Counted from the first letter of the stretch, positions 15,948 through 25,079 are shown. The stretch is DNA of 64,000 nt from Paraburkholderia sp. BCC1886 (GCF_900996245.1 NZ_CAAJGK010000063.1:434001-498000); one strand, 5' to 3'. Made by a program: numbers and translations. The notes: generated from the letters alone by a model not told the origin.

Positions 15948-17315
15948 ATGCTCGACAATCTGACTCAACGGATGGCGCGCGTCGTCAAGACGCTGCGCGG
16001 CGAAGCCCGGCTCACCGAGGCCAACACCCAGGAAATGCTGCGCGAAGTGCGCCTTGCGCTTCTCGAAGCCGACGTGGCTTTGCCCGTCGTGCGCGAATTC
16101 ATCGCCAAGGTGAAAGAGAAAGCGCTCGGCGAGGAAGTCATCAGCAGTCTGTCGCCGGGTCAGGCGCTGGTCGGCGTGGTGCAGCGCGAGTTGACCGCGA
16201 TCATCGGCGGCGACTACGAGGGCAAGGCAGTCGAACTGAACCTCGCCGTCACGCCGCCTGCCGTCATCCTGATGGCCGGCTTGCAAGGCGCCGGCAAGAC
16301 GACCACGGTCGGCAAGCTCGCCAAGCTGCTGCGCGAGAAGTACAAGAAGAAAGTGCTCACCGTTTCGTGCGACGTTTACCGCCCTGCCGCTATCGCGCAG
16401 TTGAAGACGGTGACCGAGCAGGTCGGCGCAGACTTCTTCCCGTCGGAACCCGATCAGAAACCCGTCGATATCGCGCGCGCCGCCGTCGACTGGGCCAAGC
16501 GTCACTTCCACGACGTGCTGCTGGTCGACACGGCCGGCCGTCTCGGTATCGACGAAGCGATGATGCAGGAAATCGCCGCGCTTCATAGTTTGCTCAAGCC
16601 GGCGGAAACGCTGTTCGTCGTCGACGCGATGCTCGGTCAGGATGCGGTGAACACCGCCAAGGCGTTTAGCGACGCGCTGCCCCTCACCGGTGTGGTGCTC
16701 ACCAAGCTCGACGGCGACTCACGCGGCGGTGCGGCACTGTCGGTGCGCCATGTCACCGGCAAACCGATCAAGTTTGTCGGTGTCGCCGAAAAACTCGACG
16801 GCCTCGAAGTGTTTCACCCGGACCGGATGGCGAACCGGATTCTCGGCATGGGCGACATTCTCGCCCTCGTCGAAGAAGCGCAGAAAGGCGTCGACGTCCA
16901 GGCCGCGCAGAAGCTCGCCGACAAGGTCAAGAAAGGCGGCGACTTCGACCTCAACGATTTCCGCGCGCAACTCACGCAAATGAAAGGCATGGGCGGGCTG
17001 TCCTCGCTGATGGACAAACTGCCCGCGCAGTTCCAGCAGGCCGCCGCCGGCGCCGACATGGGCCAGGCCGAAAAGCAGATGCGCCGCATGGAAGGCATCA
17101 TCAATTCCATGACACCGCTCGAACGCGCCAAGCCCGACCTGATCAAGGCGACCCGCAAGCGGCGCATCGCCGCGGGTGCCGGCGTGCAGGTGCAAGAAGT
17201 CAACCGCATGCTGAACCAGTACGACCAGATGCGCACGATGATGAAAAAGCTCAAGGGCGGCAATCTGCAAAAGATGATGCGCGGCATGAAGGGCATGTTG
17301 CCCGGCATGCGCTAG
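15948..17315 (+). CDS. ffh: Signal recognition particle protein Ffh
   Basis: The 455-residue SRP54 GTPase binds signal sequences of nascent membrane proteins with 4.5S RNA and docks at FtsY. The N domain (about 1-90) is followed by the G domain with P-loop GLQGAGKTTTVGKLAK, DTAGRLG, and TKLDGDSRGG. The C-terminal M domain is Met-rich and ends MKKLKGGNLQKMMRGMKG, with the RNA-binding and signal-groove helices. Length is typical. It is divergent from the ypjD-like gene. Confidence 0.98.
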   Translation: MLDNLTQRMARVVKTLRGEARLTEANTQEMLREVRLALLEADVALPVVREFIAKVKEKALGEEVISSLSPGQALVGVVQRELTAIIGGDYEGKAVELNLAVTPPAVILMAGLQGAGKTTTVGKLAKLLREKYKKKVLTVSCDVYRPAAIAQLKTVTEQVGADFFPSEPDQKPVDIARAAVDWAKRHFHDVLLVDTAGRLGIDEAMMQEIAALHSLLKPAETLFVVDAMLGQDAVNTAKAFSDALPLTGVVLTKLDGDSRGGAALSVRHVTGKPIKFVGVAEKLDGLEVFHPDRMANRILGMGDILALVEEAQKGVDVQAAQKLADKVKKGGDFDLNDFRAQLTQMKGMGGLSSLMDKLPAQFQQAAAGADMGQAEKQMRRMEGIINSMTPLERAKPDLIKATRKRRIAAGAGVQVQEVNRMLNQYDQMRTMMKKLKGGNLQKMMRGMKGMLPGMR

Positions 17316-17449
17316 TTGAATAACGCACGCGCGGCTGACGTCGGGCTCGCGCGGGTTTATGCTGTAGCGCACGTCGTCGCCCCGCAGGCGCAGTTTCTTC
17401 AGGGTGCCCCACCTCACACTATGTATACAGTCAACGCTCGCCAGACGTC

Positions 17450-18001
17450 ATGAACCGCGAAGAAGCTCTCCACATTTTCAGCCACTCCGAAGAAATCGTT
17501 TCGGCCGAGGACGTCAACGCGTCGATCAGCGGCATGGCGACCGCCATTCGCGACGAGATGAGCGAGGACTTTCCGCTCGTGTTGTCGGTCATGGGCGGCG
17601 CGGCCGTGTTCACCGGCATGCTGCTGCCGCACCTCGATTTCCCGCTCGAGTTCGACTACATCCATCTCACGCGTTATCGCAACACCACCAAAGGCGGCAA
17701 CGAGATGCAATGGCGCGTGGCGCCGGCCGAGTCGGTGAAGGATCGCGTCGTGCTGGTCCTCGACGACATTCTCGATGAAGGCGAAACGATGGCCGCGATC
17801 CGCGACCGTATTCTCGCAATGGGCGCGAAGCGCTTTTTGAGCGCCGTGCTGTGCGAGAAGATCATTCCGAAAGCGAAGCCGCTGCGCCCGGACTACTGCG
17901 GTTTCGAAGTGCCGGACCGTTATGTGTTTGGGTGTGGGATGGATGCCAAAGGCTACTGGCGGAATCTGCCGACCATTCGGGCGCTGACCGAAGGCGCTTG
18001 A
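17450..18001 (+). CDS. hpt: Hypoxanthine-guanine phosphoribosyltransferase
   Basis: A 183-residue type I phosphoribosyltransferase that salvages hypoxanthine and guanine to IMP and GMP using PRPP. The PRPP-binding motif is VVLVLDDILDEGETM (about residues 103-117), and the C-terminal DRYVFGCGMDAKGYWRNLP loop contacts the purine. The N-terminal region is longer than in E. coli Hpt, as in related betaproteobacterial proteins. The symbol is by family; xanthine use is not excluded. A strong terminator follows after 20 bases. Confidence 0.88.
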   Translation: MNREEALHIFSHSEEIVSAEDVNASISGMATAIRDEMSEDFPLVLSVMGGAAVFTGMLLPHLDFPLEFDYIHLTRYRNTTKGGNEMQWRVAPAESVKDRVVLVLDDILDEGETMAAIRDRILAMGAKRFLSAVLCEKIIPKAKPLRPDYCGFEVPDRYVFGCGMDAKGYWRNLPTIRALTEGA

Positions 18002-18021
18002 GGTTTACGATTGCCTGTTAG

Positions 18022-18051
18022 AAAAAAAGCGGCTTGCGGGCCGCTTTTTTT
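18022..18051. terminator. Bidirectional terminator between hpt and marC
   Basis: AAAAAAAGCGGC (18022-18033) pairs perfectly with GCCGCTTTTTTT (18040-18051) around a 6-base loop. T runs on both strands serve the convergent genes on either side. Confidence 0.92.
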
Positions 18052-18084
18052 ATTGCTTAACCGTAGTGACGTGAGCGCTCAAGG

Positions 18085-18684
18085 TCATAGCTGATGCACG
18101 AAAGACCGGATACCGCCCAGCATCATTTCGACTGAAATCGCCACCAGCACGAGGCCCATCAGCCGCTCGAACGCCATCATCGCGCGCTCGCCAAGCCATT
18201 TCTGAATCCGCTCCGAAAGCATCAGCACGATCGCGCAGACCACCATCGTGACGGTGAGCGCGCCGATCCATTCCAGCATCTTGCCCGGCGCCTGCGACGT
18301 CAGCAGCATCACCGTGGCCAGCGCCGACGGGCCGGCCAGCGCGGGAATCGCCAGCGGCACGATGAGCGGCTCGCCGCCGCGCACGTCGCCGCCGAACGGA
18401 CCGTCCGGATGCGGGAACACCATGCGCAGCGCGATAAGAAACAGTACGATGCCGCCGCCGATCCGCAATGACTGGTCGGTGAGACTCATCATCCGCAGAA
18501 AGCGGTCGCCGAGCACCATGAAGACCAGCAGGATCGCGAACGCGATCGCCACCTCGCGGAGGATGACGATCGTGCGACGTTCGGGTGACACGCCCCGCAG
18601 GCAACCGATGAAAATCGGAATGTTGCCGAGCGGGTCGGTGATGAGGATCAGCAGGACGGTTGCGGAGAGGAACGTGTATTCCAC
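18085..18684 (-). CDS. MarC/YhgN family integral membrane protein
   Basis: A 199-residue protein with about six membrane helices. The N-terminus FLSATVLLILITDPLGNIPIF carries the conserved DPLGN motif of the MarC (UPF0056) family; a second family segment is PLAIPALAGPSALATVMLL. The name MarC is historical; a role in multiple antibiotic resistance was not supported, and the substrate is unknown. It lies 12 bases after proS and is likely cotranscribed with it. Confidence 0.85.
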   Translation of the reverse strand: MEYTFLSATVLLILITDPLGNIPIFIGCLRGVSPERRTIVILREVAIAFAILLVFMVLGDRFLRMMSLTDQSLRIGGGIVLFLIALRMVFPHPDGPFGGDVRGGEPLIVPLAIPALAGPSALATVMLLTSQAPGKMLEWIGALTVTMVVCAIVLMLSERIQKWLGERAMMAFERLMGLVLVAISVEMMLGGIRSFVHQL

Positions 18685-18696
18685 CGTCCGCTCCCG

Positions 18697-20433
18697 TTAG
18701 CGCGCCAGCGCGGCGCGAACTTTGCCGATGACCGTTTGCGCGGCGTCGTCCACCGGCAGCAGCGTGGCTTCGGCGTCGCGACGGCCTTGATACTCCAGCT
18801 TGCCGTCTTTCAGACCACGATCGCCGATCACCAGACGATGCGGCACGCCGATCAGCTCCCAGTCGGCGAACATCACGCCGGGGCGCTCGCCGCGGTCGTC
18901 GAGAATCACGTCGACGCCCGCTTCCACCAGTTGCGCGTACAGCTTGTCCGCCTGCTCGCGCACGGCTTCGCTACGGTCGTAACCCATCGGGCACAGCACG
19001 ACTTCGAACGGCGCGATCGACTCCGGCCAGATGATGCCCTTGTCGTCGAAGTTCTGTTCGATGGCCGCGCCCAGAATGCGCGTGACGCCGATGCCGTAGC
19101 AGCCCATTTCCATCGGCTGCGGCTTGCCGGTTTCGTCGAGGCACGTGGCGTTCATCGCTTCCGAATACTTGGTGCCGAGCTGGAAGACGTGGCCGACTTC
19201 GATACCGCGGCAAATGTCGATCACGCCCTTGCCGTCCGGCGACGGATCGCCCTTCTTCACGTTGCGGATGTCGGCAACTAGCGGCTCGGGCAGATCGCGC
19301 CCCCAGTTCACACCGGTGATGTGGAAGTCCACTTCGTTCGCGCCGACCACGAAGTCGCTCATGTTCGCGACCGTGCGATCGGCCACGACCTTGACCGGCT
19401 GCTTCGTGTCGATCGGGCCGAGGTAGCCGGGCGGCGTACCGAAGGTCTCGACGATTTCGGCTTCGGTCGCCATGCGGAATTCAGCCAGGCCGGGCAGCTT
19501 GCTTGCCTTGATTTCGTTCAGCTCGTGATCGCCACGCAGCATCAGCAACCAGATGGTCGGCGCGGCGCCTTCGTTCTCGGTCGCGACGATGATCGACTTG
19601 ATGGTGCGTTCGAGCGGGATGTTCAGCAACTCGGCCACCGCTTCGCACTTCGCCTTGCCGGGCGTGGCGGTCTTCTTCATGTCTTCGGTAGGCGCTGCGC
19701 GCTCGGCGTAGAGCGGCAACGCTTCCGCCGCTTCGACGTTGGCGGCGAACTCCGAAGTCGGGCAATAGGCGATGGCGTCTTCGCCCGTATCGGCGATCAC
19801 GTGAAACTCGTGCGAGCCGCTGCCGCCGATCGAGCCGTTGTCCGCCGCGACCGCGCGGAAGTCGAGACCGAGGCGCGTGAAGATGCGCACGTACGCGTCG
19901 TACATCTTTCGATACGACTCGCGCAGGCCTTCGATGTCCTTGTCGAACGAGTACGCGTCTTTCATGATGAATTCGCGGCCGCGCATCACGCCGAAACGCG
20001 GGCGGATTTCATCGCGGAATTTGGTCTGCACCTGGTAGAAATTCACCGGCAACTGACGATAGCTTTTGATCTGATTGCGGGCGATGTCCGTGACGACTTC
20101 TTCGTGAGTCGGTCCGATCACGAAATCCGATTGCTTGCGATCCTTGAAGCGCAGCAACTCGGGACCGTATTTGACCCAGCGCCCCGACTCCTGCCACAAC
20201 TCGGCCGGCTGTACCGCCGGCATCAACAGTTCGATTGCCCCTGCCCGGTTCATTTCTTCACGCACGATGGCTTCCACCTTGCGGATCGAACGCAGGCCGA
20301 CCGGCAGGTAGTTATAGATACCGCCTGCCACGCGACGGATCATGCCCGCGCGCACCATGAGTTTGTGGCTGACGATCTCGGCGTCGGCGGGCGCTTCTTT
20401 CAGCGTGCCGATAAAGAAACGGGAAGCTTTCAT
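18697..20433 (-). CDS. proS: Prolyl-tRNA synthetase
   Basis: Bacterial-type class II ProRS, 578 residues, charges tRNA-Pro. Motif 2 and 3 regions are clear (FRDEIRPRFGVMRGREFIMKDAYSF in parts; CYGIGVTRILGAAIEQN). The editing insertion (INS, about 225-400) that hydrolyses Ala-tRNA-Pro lies between them, followed by the anticodon-binding domain (APFEVVLCPMGYDRSE onward). Length fits the long bacterial type. One of its substrates, tRNA-Pro(CGG), is encoded 6 kb away. Confidence 0.97.
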   Translation of the reverse strand: MKASRFFIGTLKEAPADAEIVSHKLMVRAGMIRRVAGGIYNYLPVGLRSIRKVEAIVREEMNRAGAIELLMPAVQPAELWQESGRWVKYGPELLRFKDRKQSDFVIGPTHEEVVTDIARNQIKSYRQLPVNFYQVQTKFRDEIRPRFGVMRGREFIMKDAYSFDKDIEGLRESYRKMYDAYVRIFTRLGLDFRAVAADNGSIGGSGSHEFHVIADTGEDAIAYCPTSEFAANVEAAEALPLYAERAAPTEDMKKTATPGKAKCEAVAELLNIPLERTIKSIIVATENEGAAPTIWLLMLRGDHELNEIKASKLPGLAEFRMATEAEIVETFGTPPGYLGPIDTKQPVKVVADRTVANMSDFVVGANEVDFHITGVNWGRDLPEPLVADIRNVKKGDPSPDGKGVIDICRGIEVGHVFQLGTKYSEAMNATCLDETGKPQPMEMGCYGIGVTRILGAAIEQNFDDKGIIWPESIAPFEVVLCPMGYDRSEAVREQADKLYAQLVEAGVDVILDDRGERPGVMFADWELIGVPHRLVIGDRGLKDGKLEYQGRRDAEATLLPVDDAAQTVIGKVRAALAR

Positions 20434-20681
20434 TCAGATTTTCCAAAAGCGGCGGCTCCGGAGGGACCGCCCGAAAGAAGACAAGGTAGGAATCAACTCA
20501 GATTCATCACGCTGGACGGATGCGCCGGCTGGCTGGCGACGCAAAGCTTGACGCTGCCGCGCAATGCTGTCCACACGAGGGGCAAGAATCGGAAAGAGTG
20601 ACAGGCTACCGCAAACACGGCCCGTTTGCGGCGAATCGTTCCAATCTGGTGCGAATCGGTGCGGTGGGCTCGTTATCTGTT

Positions 20682-20687
20682 TATAAT
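20682..20687 (+). promoter_or_regulatory. -10 element of the rppH promoter
   Basis: A perfect TATAAT lies 33 bases before the rppH ATG. No good -35 is seen 16-18 bases upstream, so strength is uncertain. Confidence 0.55.
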
Positions 20688-20720
20688 CAAAGCAATTTTA
20701 AAGGATTCGAAGGTGGTTGT

Positions 20721-21482
20721 ATGCTGGATCGTGAAGGCTTTCGCCCGAACGTCGGCATCATCCTCTTGAACGCGCACAACGAGGTGTTTTGGGGCAAGCG
20801 GCTCCGTGAACATTCCTGGCAGTTTCCGCAAGGGGGCATCAAGTACGGAGAGACCCCCGTGCAAGCGATGTATCGGGAGTTACACGAAGAAACCGGCCTG
20901 CTGCCTGAGCACGTCAAGGTCATCGGTCGCACGCGCGACTGGTTGCGTTACGAGGTGCCTGACAAGTTCATCAAGCGCGAGGTACGCGGTCATTACCGCG
21001 GCCAGAAACAAATCTGGTTCTTGCTCCGGATGGTTGGACGCGACTGCGACATCTGCTTGCGCGCCACCGATCACCCTGAGTTCGATGCATGGCGTTGGAA
21101 CGAGTACTGGGTGCCGCTCGACTGTGTGATCGAGTTCAAGCGGGATGTGTATCAGTTGGCGCTGACGGAGTTGTCCCGTTTCATGCGTCGTGCTGCGCCG
21201 CGTACGGAAAAACCCGCTGGGCATCATGGGCCGCGTTATCCCCGGATAGCAACGTCCATGGAAAGCCCGCCGGATTCCACGGTGATGACGGTGACGTCGG
21301 TAACCTCGGTGACGTCGGTTCGCATCGAGACATCGGTTCGAACCACGATCGTGTCCGATTGCGGGCCCGGTTCCGCATCGTCAAGCCGACCCGGCGCCGA
21401 AGCCGATCCCGCTTCGGACCACGACGACGATTCGGCAAACGAAACCGCCGGCTCGCTGTATCGCCCGGGCATGCGCAATTAA
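20721..21482 (+). CDS. rppH: RNA pyrophosphohydrolase with long low-complexity tail
   Basis: Nudix hydrolase of 253 residues that removes pyrophosphate from mRNA 5' ends and so starts RNase E decay. The start MLDREGFRPNVGIILLN matches the family and follows the TATAAT. The Nudix box is GGIKYGETPVQAMYRELHEETGL; WQFPQGG and the C-terminal RPPH segment DCVIEFKRDVYQLALTELSRF are conserved, ending near residue 160. The last 90 or so residues are Thr/Ser/Val-rich with a short repeat (VTSVTSV) and an acidic end. E. coli RppH has 176 residues; tails of varied length occur in Burkholderiaceae. A frameshift near 21230 cannot be excluded. Confidence 0.92.
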   Translation: MLDREGFRPNVGIILLNAHNEVFWGKRLREHSWQFPQGGIKYGETPVQAMYRELHEETGLLPEHVKVIGRTRDWLRYEVPDKFIKREVRGHYRGQKQIWFLLRMVGRDCDICLRATDHPEFDAWRWNEYWVPLDCVIEFKRDVYQLALTELSRFMRRAAPRTEKPAGHHGPRYPRIATSMESPPDSTVMTVTSVTSVTSVRIETSVRTTIVSDCGPGSASSSRPGAEADPASDHDDDSANETAGSLYRPGMRN

Positions 21483-21513
21483 CACTCTGTGCGGCTGTTC
21501 TTGCCGCCTCCCT

Positions 21514-21540
21514 CTGACGTGGCTCTTCGAGCCACGTCAG
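21514..21540 (+). repeat. Perfect 12-bp hairpin between rppH and the CNP1-like gene
   Basis: CTGACGTGGCTC (21514-21525) and GAGCCACGTCAG (21529-21540) with a TTC loop. It lies 31 bases after the rppH stop and only 18 bases before the next gene's TTG start, abutting the GAGG ribosome-binding site at 21547-21550. No T run follows, so it may stabilise the rppH 3' end or affect translation of the next gene. Confidence 0.75.
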
Positions 21541-21558
21541 CGTTTCGAGGAAATCATA

Positions 21559-22116
21559 TTGAAAGCACTTGCACTCGTCGTGGCGTGTGTCGCCACCGGC
21601 GCCCTGCTGGCTGGTTGTTCGAGCGCCGGCAAACCTACCAACAAAGACGACAGCGCGTTCACCTACCTGCTGGACCGCAAAGGCAACTGGACGGAAAACG
21701 CGGTCGACACGCTGCCGCCACTGCCGCAAGACGCCAACCTGCTACCTTTCGATGTCTCCGGCAATACGCCGCTGCATTTCGCGATCGATCGCAACTCGCT
21801 GTCGGTGGGCTCGGATGGCGTGGTTCGGTACACGGTGGTCGTCACCAGCCCGAGCGGCGCGCGCAATGTGAACTATGAAGGGATTCGCTGCGACACGTAC
21901 GAGTGGCGCCTGTACGCGGGCTTGAACGCCGATCACGACGGTTGGGACCGGACGGTGGAAAACGGCTTCACGCGAATCGAGGACGGTGCGTTGAACGCTT
22001 ACCACTCGGCGCTGTATCAGGACTATATGTGCGCGAACAAGATGCCCACGGGTAGCGCGAAACAGATGCTGGAAAACATCCGCTACAAGCGCACCGCGAC
22101 GTCAGGGGTTCATTAA
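21559..22116 (+). CDS. CNP1-like family lipoprotein
   Basis: A 185-residue envelope protein. LALVVACVATGALLAGC is a signal peptide with lipobox LAGC (Cys at about 20). The mature part has the CNP1-like features: a tryptophan-containing N-terminal segment, a beta-rich core (VRYTVVVTSPSGARNVNYEGIRC) and Cys residues in EGIRCDTYEWRLY and YMCANKMP that may form a disulfide. Function is unknown. The start is TTG: no ATG lies near, and GAGG at 21547 is well placed. Confidence 0.8.
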   Translation: MKALALVVACVATGALLAGCSSAGKPTNKDDSAFTYLLDRKGNWTENAVDTLPPLPQDANLLPFDVSGNTPLHFAIDRNSLSVGSDGVVRYTVVVTSPSGARNVNYEGIRCDTYEWRLYAGLNADHDGWDRTVENGFTRIEDGALNAYHSALYQDYMCANKMPTGSAKQMLENIRYKRTATSGVH

Positions 22117-22131
22117 GACTGATGTCGTAAG

Positions 22132-22184
22132 AAAAAACGCCGTTCCGGCTGACGATGCTGATCAGTTCCGTGACGGCGTTTTTT
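22132..22184. terminator. Bidirectional terminator between CNP1-like gene and proB
   Basis: AAAAAACGCCGT (22132-22143) pairs with ACGGCGTTTTTT (22173-22184), with a partly self-paired 29-base interior. T runs on both strands fit the convergent genes. Confidence 0.85.
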
Positions 22185-22223
22185 CGTCTGGATACCCCGT
22201 TGTTTTATCGGGAAATCGGGCAA

Positions 22224-23342
22224 TCAGACGAGCACGAGATTGTCGCGATGAATCAGTTCCGGCTCCAGCATGTAGCCGAGCACCGATTCGATATCGCCAC
22301 TCGGACGCCGCTGGATCCGCTTCGTCTCCGCGCTGCTGTAATTCGTCAGGCCGCGCGCGACTTCCCGTCCCGCTACGCTCAGACAGGCAATCACCTCACC
22401 TCGCGCGAACGCACCTTGCACGCCGACGATGCCAATCGGCAGCAAGCTCTTGCCGCCGTCGGTGAGTTTCTCGACCGCGCCGTCGTCGATCACCACGTGG
22501 CCACGTACCTGCAGGTGGTCGGCCATCCACTGCTTGCGCGCGGCCATCCGGGCGGTGCGTGCGATCAGTTGCGTGCCGATCGCTTCGCCCGAAGCCAGCC
22601 GCGACAGCACGTCCGCTTCACGGCCGCTCGCAATGACCGTATTGGCGCCACTGTGCGCGGCACGCTTGGCGGCGAGAATTTTGGTCAGCATGCCACCGCG
22701 ACCCAGACTCGAACCCGCGCCGCCAGCCATGGCTTCGAGCTCCAAAGCGCCGGCGTCGGCCTGCTGGACCAGTGTGGCGTTCGGGTCCTTGCGGGGATCG
22801 GCGGTGAACAGCCCCTGCTGATCGGTGAGGATGACGAGCGCGTCGCCTTCGATCAGATTCGCCACGAGCGCGCCGAGCGTGTCGTTGTCGCCGAACTTGA
22901 TTTCGTCGGTAACGACCGTGTCGTTCTCGTTGATGATGGGCACGACACCCAGTCGCAGCAGCGTGAGCAGCGTGGAGCGCGCATTCAGATAGCGCTCGCG
23001 GTCGGCCAGATCGGCGTGGGTCAGCAGAATCTGTGCGGTCTGAATGGAATGCTCGGCAAAGCGGCTTTCATAGACTTGCGCCAAACCCATCTGACCGACG
23101 GCGGCGGCCGCCTGCAACTCGTCGATTTCGCGTGGCCGCCTGGTCCAGCCGAGCCGCTGCATTCCTTCGGCGATGGCGCCTGAACTCACCAGCACCACTT
23201 CCTTGCCCTGCGCTCGCAGAGCGGCAATCTGCGCGGCCCAGCGGCCGATTGCGGCATGATCGAGGCCGCGTCCGTCATTTGTGACGAGGCTCGAACCGAC
23301 TTTCACTACCAATCGCCGTGAATCTGCGATGACGGAACGCAT
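22224..23342 (-). CDS. proB: Glutamate 5-kinase
   Basis: ProB, 372 residues, phosphorylates glutamate in the first step of proline synthesis and is usually inhibited by proline. The amino-acid kinase domain begins RLVVKVGSSLVTN and includes LVSSGAIAEGM, PIINENDTV and GRGGMLTKILAAK. A C-terminal PUA domain (about 275-365) follows, as in E. coli ProB. ATG 23342 fits the family; the frame is open 45 bases further upstream. It follows obgE closely (68 bases), a common betaproteobacterial order. Confidence 0.97.
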   Translation of the reverse strand: MRSVIADSRRLVVKVGSSLVTNDGRGLDHAAIGRWAAQIAALRAQGKEVVLVSSGAIAEGMQRLGWTRRPREIDELQAAAAVGQMGLAQVYESRFAEHSIQTAQILLTHADLADRERYLNARSTLLTLLRLGVVPIINENDTVVTDEIKFGDNDTLGALVANLIEGDALVILTDQQGLFTADPRKDPNATLVQQADAGALELEAMAGGAGSSLGRGGMLTKILAAKRAAHSGANTVIASGREADVLSRLASGEAIGTQLIARTARMAARKQWMADHLQVRGHVVIDDGAVEKLTDGGKSLLPIGIVGVQGAFARGEVIACLSVAGREVARGLTNYSSAETKRIQRRPSGDIESVLGYMLEPELIHRDNLVLV

Positions 23343-23410
23343 GGTGCACGGTCTCCCAAGATGAGGCGTGATACACGCCGGTCGCACAGAAGCGCCGGCG
23401 CTCGAGCTTT

Positions 23411-24538
23411 TTATTCTTGCGGATCGACGGACTCGTCCGCTGCGGCGGGCGCTTCAGGCGTTTGCGGCTTTTCGCGGAACCGGACGTCGGCGGCGAGATC
23501 TTCCGCTTCCGCCTGGCGCTGCGCGTCGGAATGCGCAGCGATGTGATCGAACACCGCGTAGCAAAGGTTCTCGCAACCCTGACCGGTCAACGCGGAGATT
23601 TCGAACACCGGGCCCTCCCAGCCAAAGCCTTCGAGGAAAGCCGAGACGCGCGCTTCGCGTTCGTCTTCCGGCACCATGTCGAGCTTGTTGAGCACAAGCC
23701 AGCGCGTTTTTTCGAACAGCAGCTCGTCGTATTTGCGGAGTTCGTTGACGATCGCCTTGGCTTCCGCGACAGGGTCCACCGCGTCGTCGAACGGTGCGAG
23801 GTCGACGATATGAAGCAGCAGGCCGGTACGCTGCAGGTGACGCAGGAACTGATGCCCCAGCCCCGCACCTTCCGCCGCGCCTTCGATCAGACCAGGAATG
23901 TCTGCGATAACGAAGCTGCGGCTCGGGCCGACGCGCACGACGCCGAGATTCGGCGCGAGCGTGGTGAACGGGTAATCCGCGATCTTCGGCTTCGCGTTGG
24001 ACACCGACGCGATAAAAGTCGACTTGCCCGCGTTCGGCATGCCGAGCAGACCGACGTCCGCCAGCACTTTGAGTTCGAGGCGCACCATACGGCGCTCGCC
24101 CGGCTTGCCGTCGGTCTTCTGACGCGGCGCGCGATTCGTGCTGGACTTGAAATGCAGGTTGCCGAGCCCGCCCGCACCGCCTTGGGCGATCTGCACACTC
24201 TGGTTGTGCTCGGTCAGGTCGGCGATGAGTTCGCCGGTTTCCATGTCGGTAATGGTCGTACCGACCGGCATGCGCAGCGTAATGTCGTCGCCGCCCTTGC
24301 CGTAGCAATCGGCGCCGCGGCCGTTTTCGCCGTTGCGCGCCAGATGCTTCTTCGCGTAGCGGTAGTCGATCAGCGTATTGATGTTGCGGTCTGCTACCGC
24401 AATTACGCTGCCGCCCCGGCCGCCGTCGCCGCCATCCGGGCCGCCGAACGGAACGAATTTCTCGCGGCGCATCGACGCGCTGCCATCCCCTCCGTCGCCG
24501 GCGATGACTTCAATCCTCGCTTCGTCAATGAACTTCAT
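23411..24538 (-). CDS. obgE: Obg-family GTPase
   Basis: ObgE/CgtA, 375 residues, an essential GTPase that binds the 50S subunit and links ribosome assembly to stress and ppGpp signalling. The Gly-rich Obg domain (about 1-158) begins MKFIDEARIEVIAGDGGDG. The G domain has GMPNAGKS, DIPGLIEGA and LNKLDMV; the switch Asn of Obg proteins is present. The C-terminal tail is acidic (VDPQE at the end). It is downstream of rplU-rpmA but separated by a terminator. Confidence 0.97.
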   Translation of the reverse strand: MKFIDEARIEVIAGDGGDGSASMRREKFVPFGGPDGGDGGRGGSVIAVADRNINTLIDYRYAKKHLARNGENGRGADCYGKGGDDITLRMPVGTTITDMETGELIADLTEHNQSVQIAQGGAGGLGNLHFKSSTNRAPRQKTDGKPGERRMVRLELKVLADVGLLGMPNAGKSTFIASVSNAKPKIADYPFTTLAPNLGVVRVGPSRSFVIADIPGLIEGAAEGAGLGHQFLRHLQRTGLLLHIVDLAPFDDAVDPVAEAKAIVNELRKYDELLFEKTRWLVLNKLDMVPEDEREARVSAFLEGFGWEGPVFEISALTGQGCENLCYAVFDHIAAHSDAQRQAEAEDLAADVRFREKPQTPEAPAAADESVDPQE

Positions 24539-24728
24539 GCGTAACTCCGTCCCGTGGTGTGCTGCCAGATGATGCTGCTGATTTAATGCTCTCGGATGCC
24601 GCTATTTTGCCGTGCTCGCCGCGCGTCGATCAATCGGCCGAATGGCATAGGACGCGGCGGCACGCAGCCGGGTTTGTTCCCGGAAACCTGCGCAAACCCA
24701 ATACTCGCCCGGCGAAAATCGCCGGAAT

Positions 24729-24756
24729 AAAAAAAGCCCCGCTAACTTCGCGGGGC
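24729..24756 (-). terminator. Terminator between rpmA and obgE
   Basis: On the minus strand GCCCCGC / GCGGGGC (24736-24756) with a 7-base loop is followed by seven T (24729-24735). It lies 36 bases past the rpmA stop and should cut most rplU-rpmA transcripts before obgE. Confidence 0.9.
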
Positions 24757-24791
24757 CTTCTTCCGGTCCTGAAGCCCGTGTCTGATTAAAC

Positions 24792-25055
24792 TCAGACTGC
24801 TGCCGGGACGACGTTGACCATGTGCTTCTTCGCTGCGCCCTTCGTCGAGAAATTGACGTGGCCGTCCGTCAGCGCGAACAAGGTGTGGTCCTTGCCGATA
24901 CCGACGTTTTCGCCCGGGTGCATGCGCGTGCCACGTTGACGAACAATGATGCCGCCAGCGTTGATGGCCTGACCGCCGTAAACCTTCACGCCGAGGCGCT
25001 TCGATTCAGAGTCGCGGCCGTTCCGGGACGATCCGCCTGCCTTTTTGTGTGCCAT
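24792..25055 (-). CDS. rpmA: 50S ribosomal protein L27
   Basis: L27, 87 residues, whose N-terminal arm reaches the peptidyl transferase centre. The start MAHKKAGGSSRNGRDSESKR is the classic short form that needs no protease cleavage. GGIIVRQRGT and HPGENVGIGKDHTLFAL are conserved. It follows rplU by 24 bases. Confidence 0.98.
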   Translation of the reverse strand: MAHKKAGGSSRNGRDSESKRLGVKVYGGQAINAGGIIVRQRGTRMHPGENVGIGKDHTLFALTDGHVNFSTKGAAKKHMVNVVPAAV

Positions 25056-25079
25056 TTGATTTGCTCCTTAACCGTGCGC

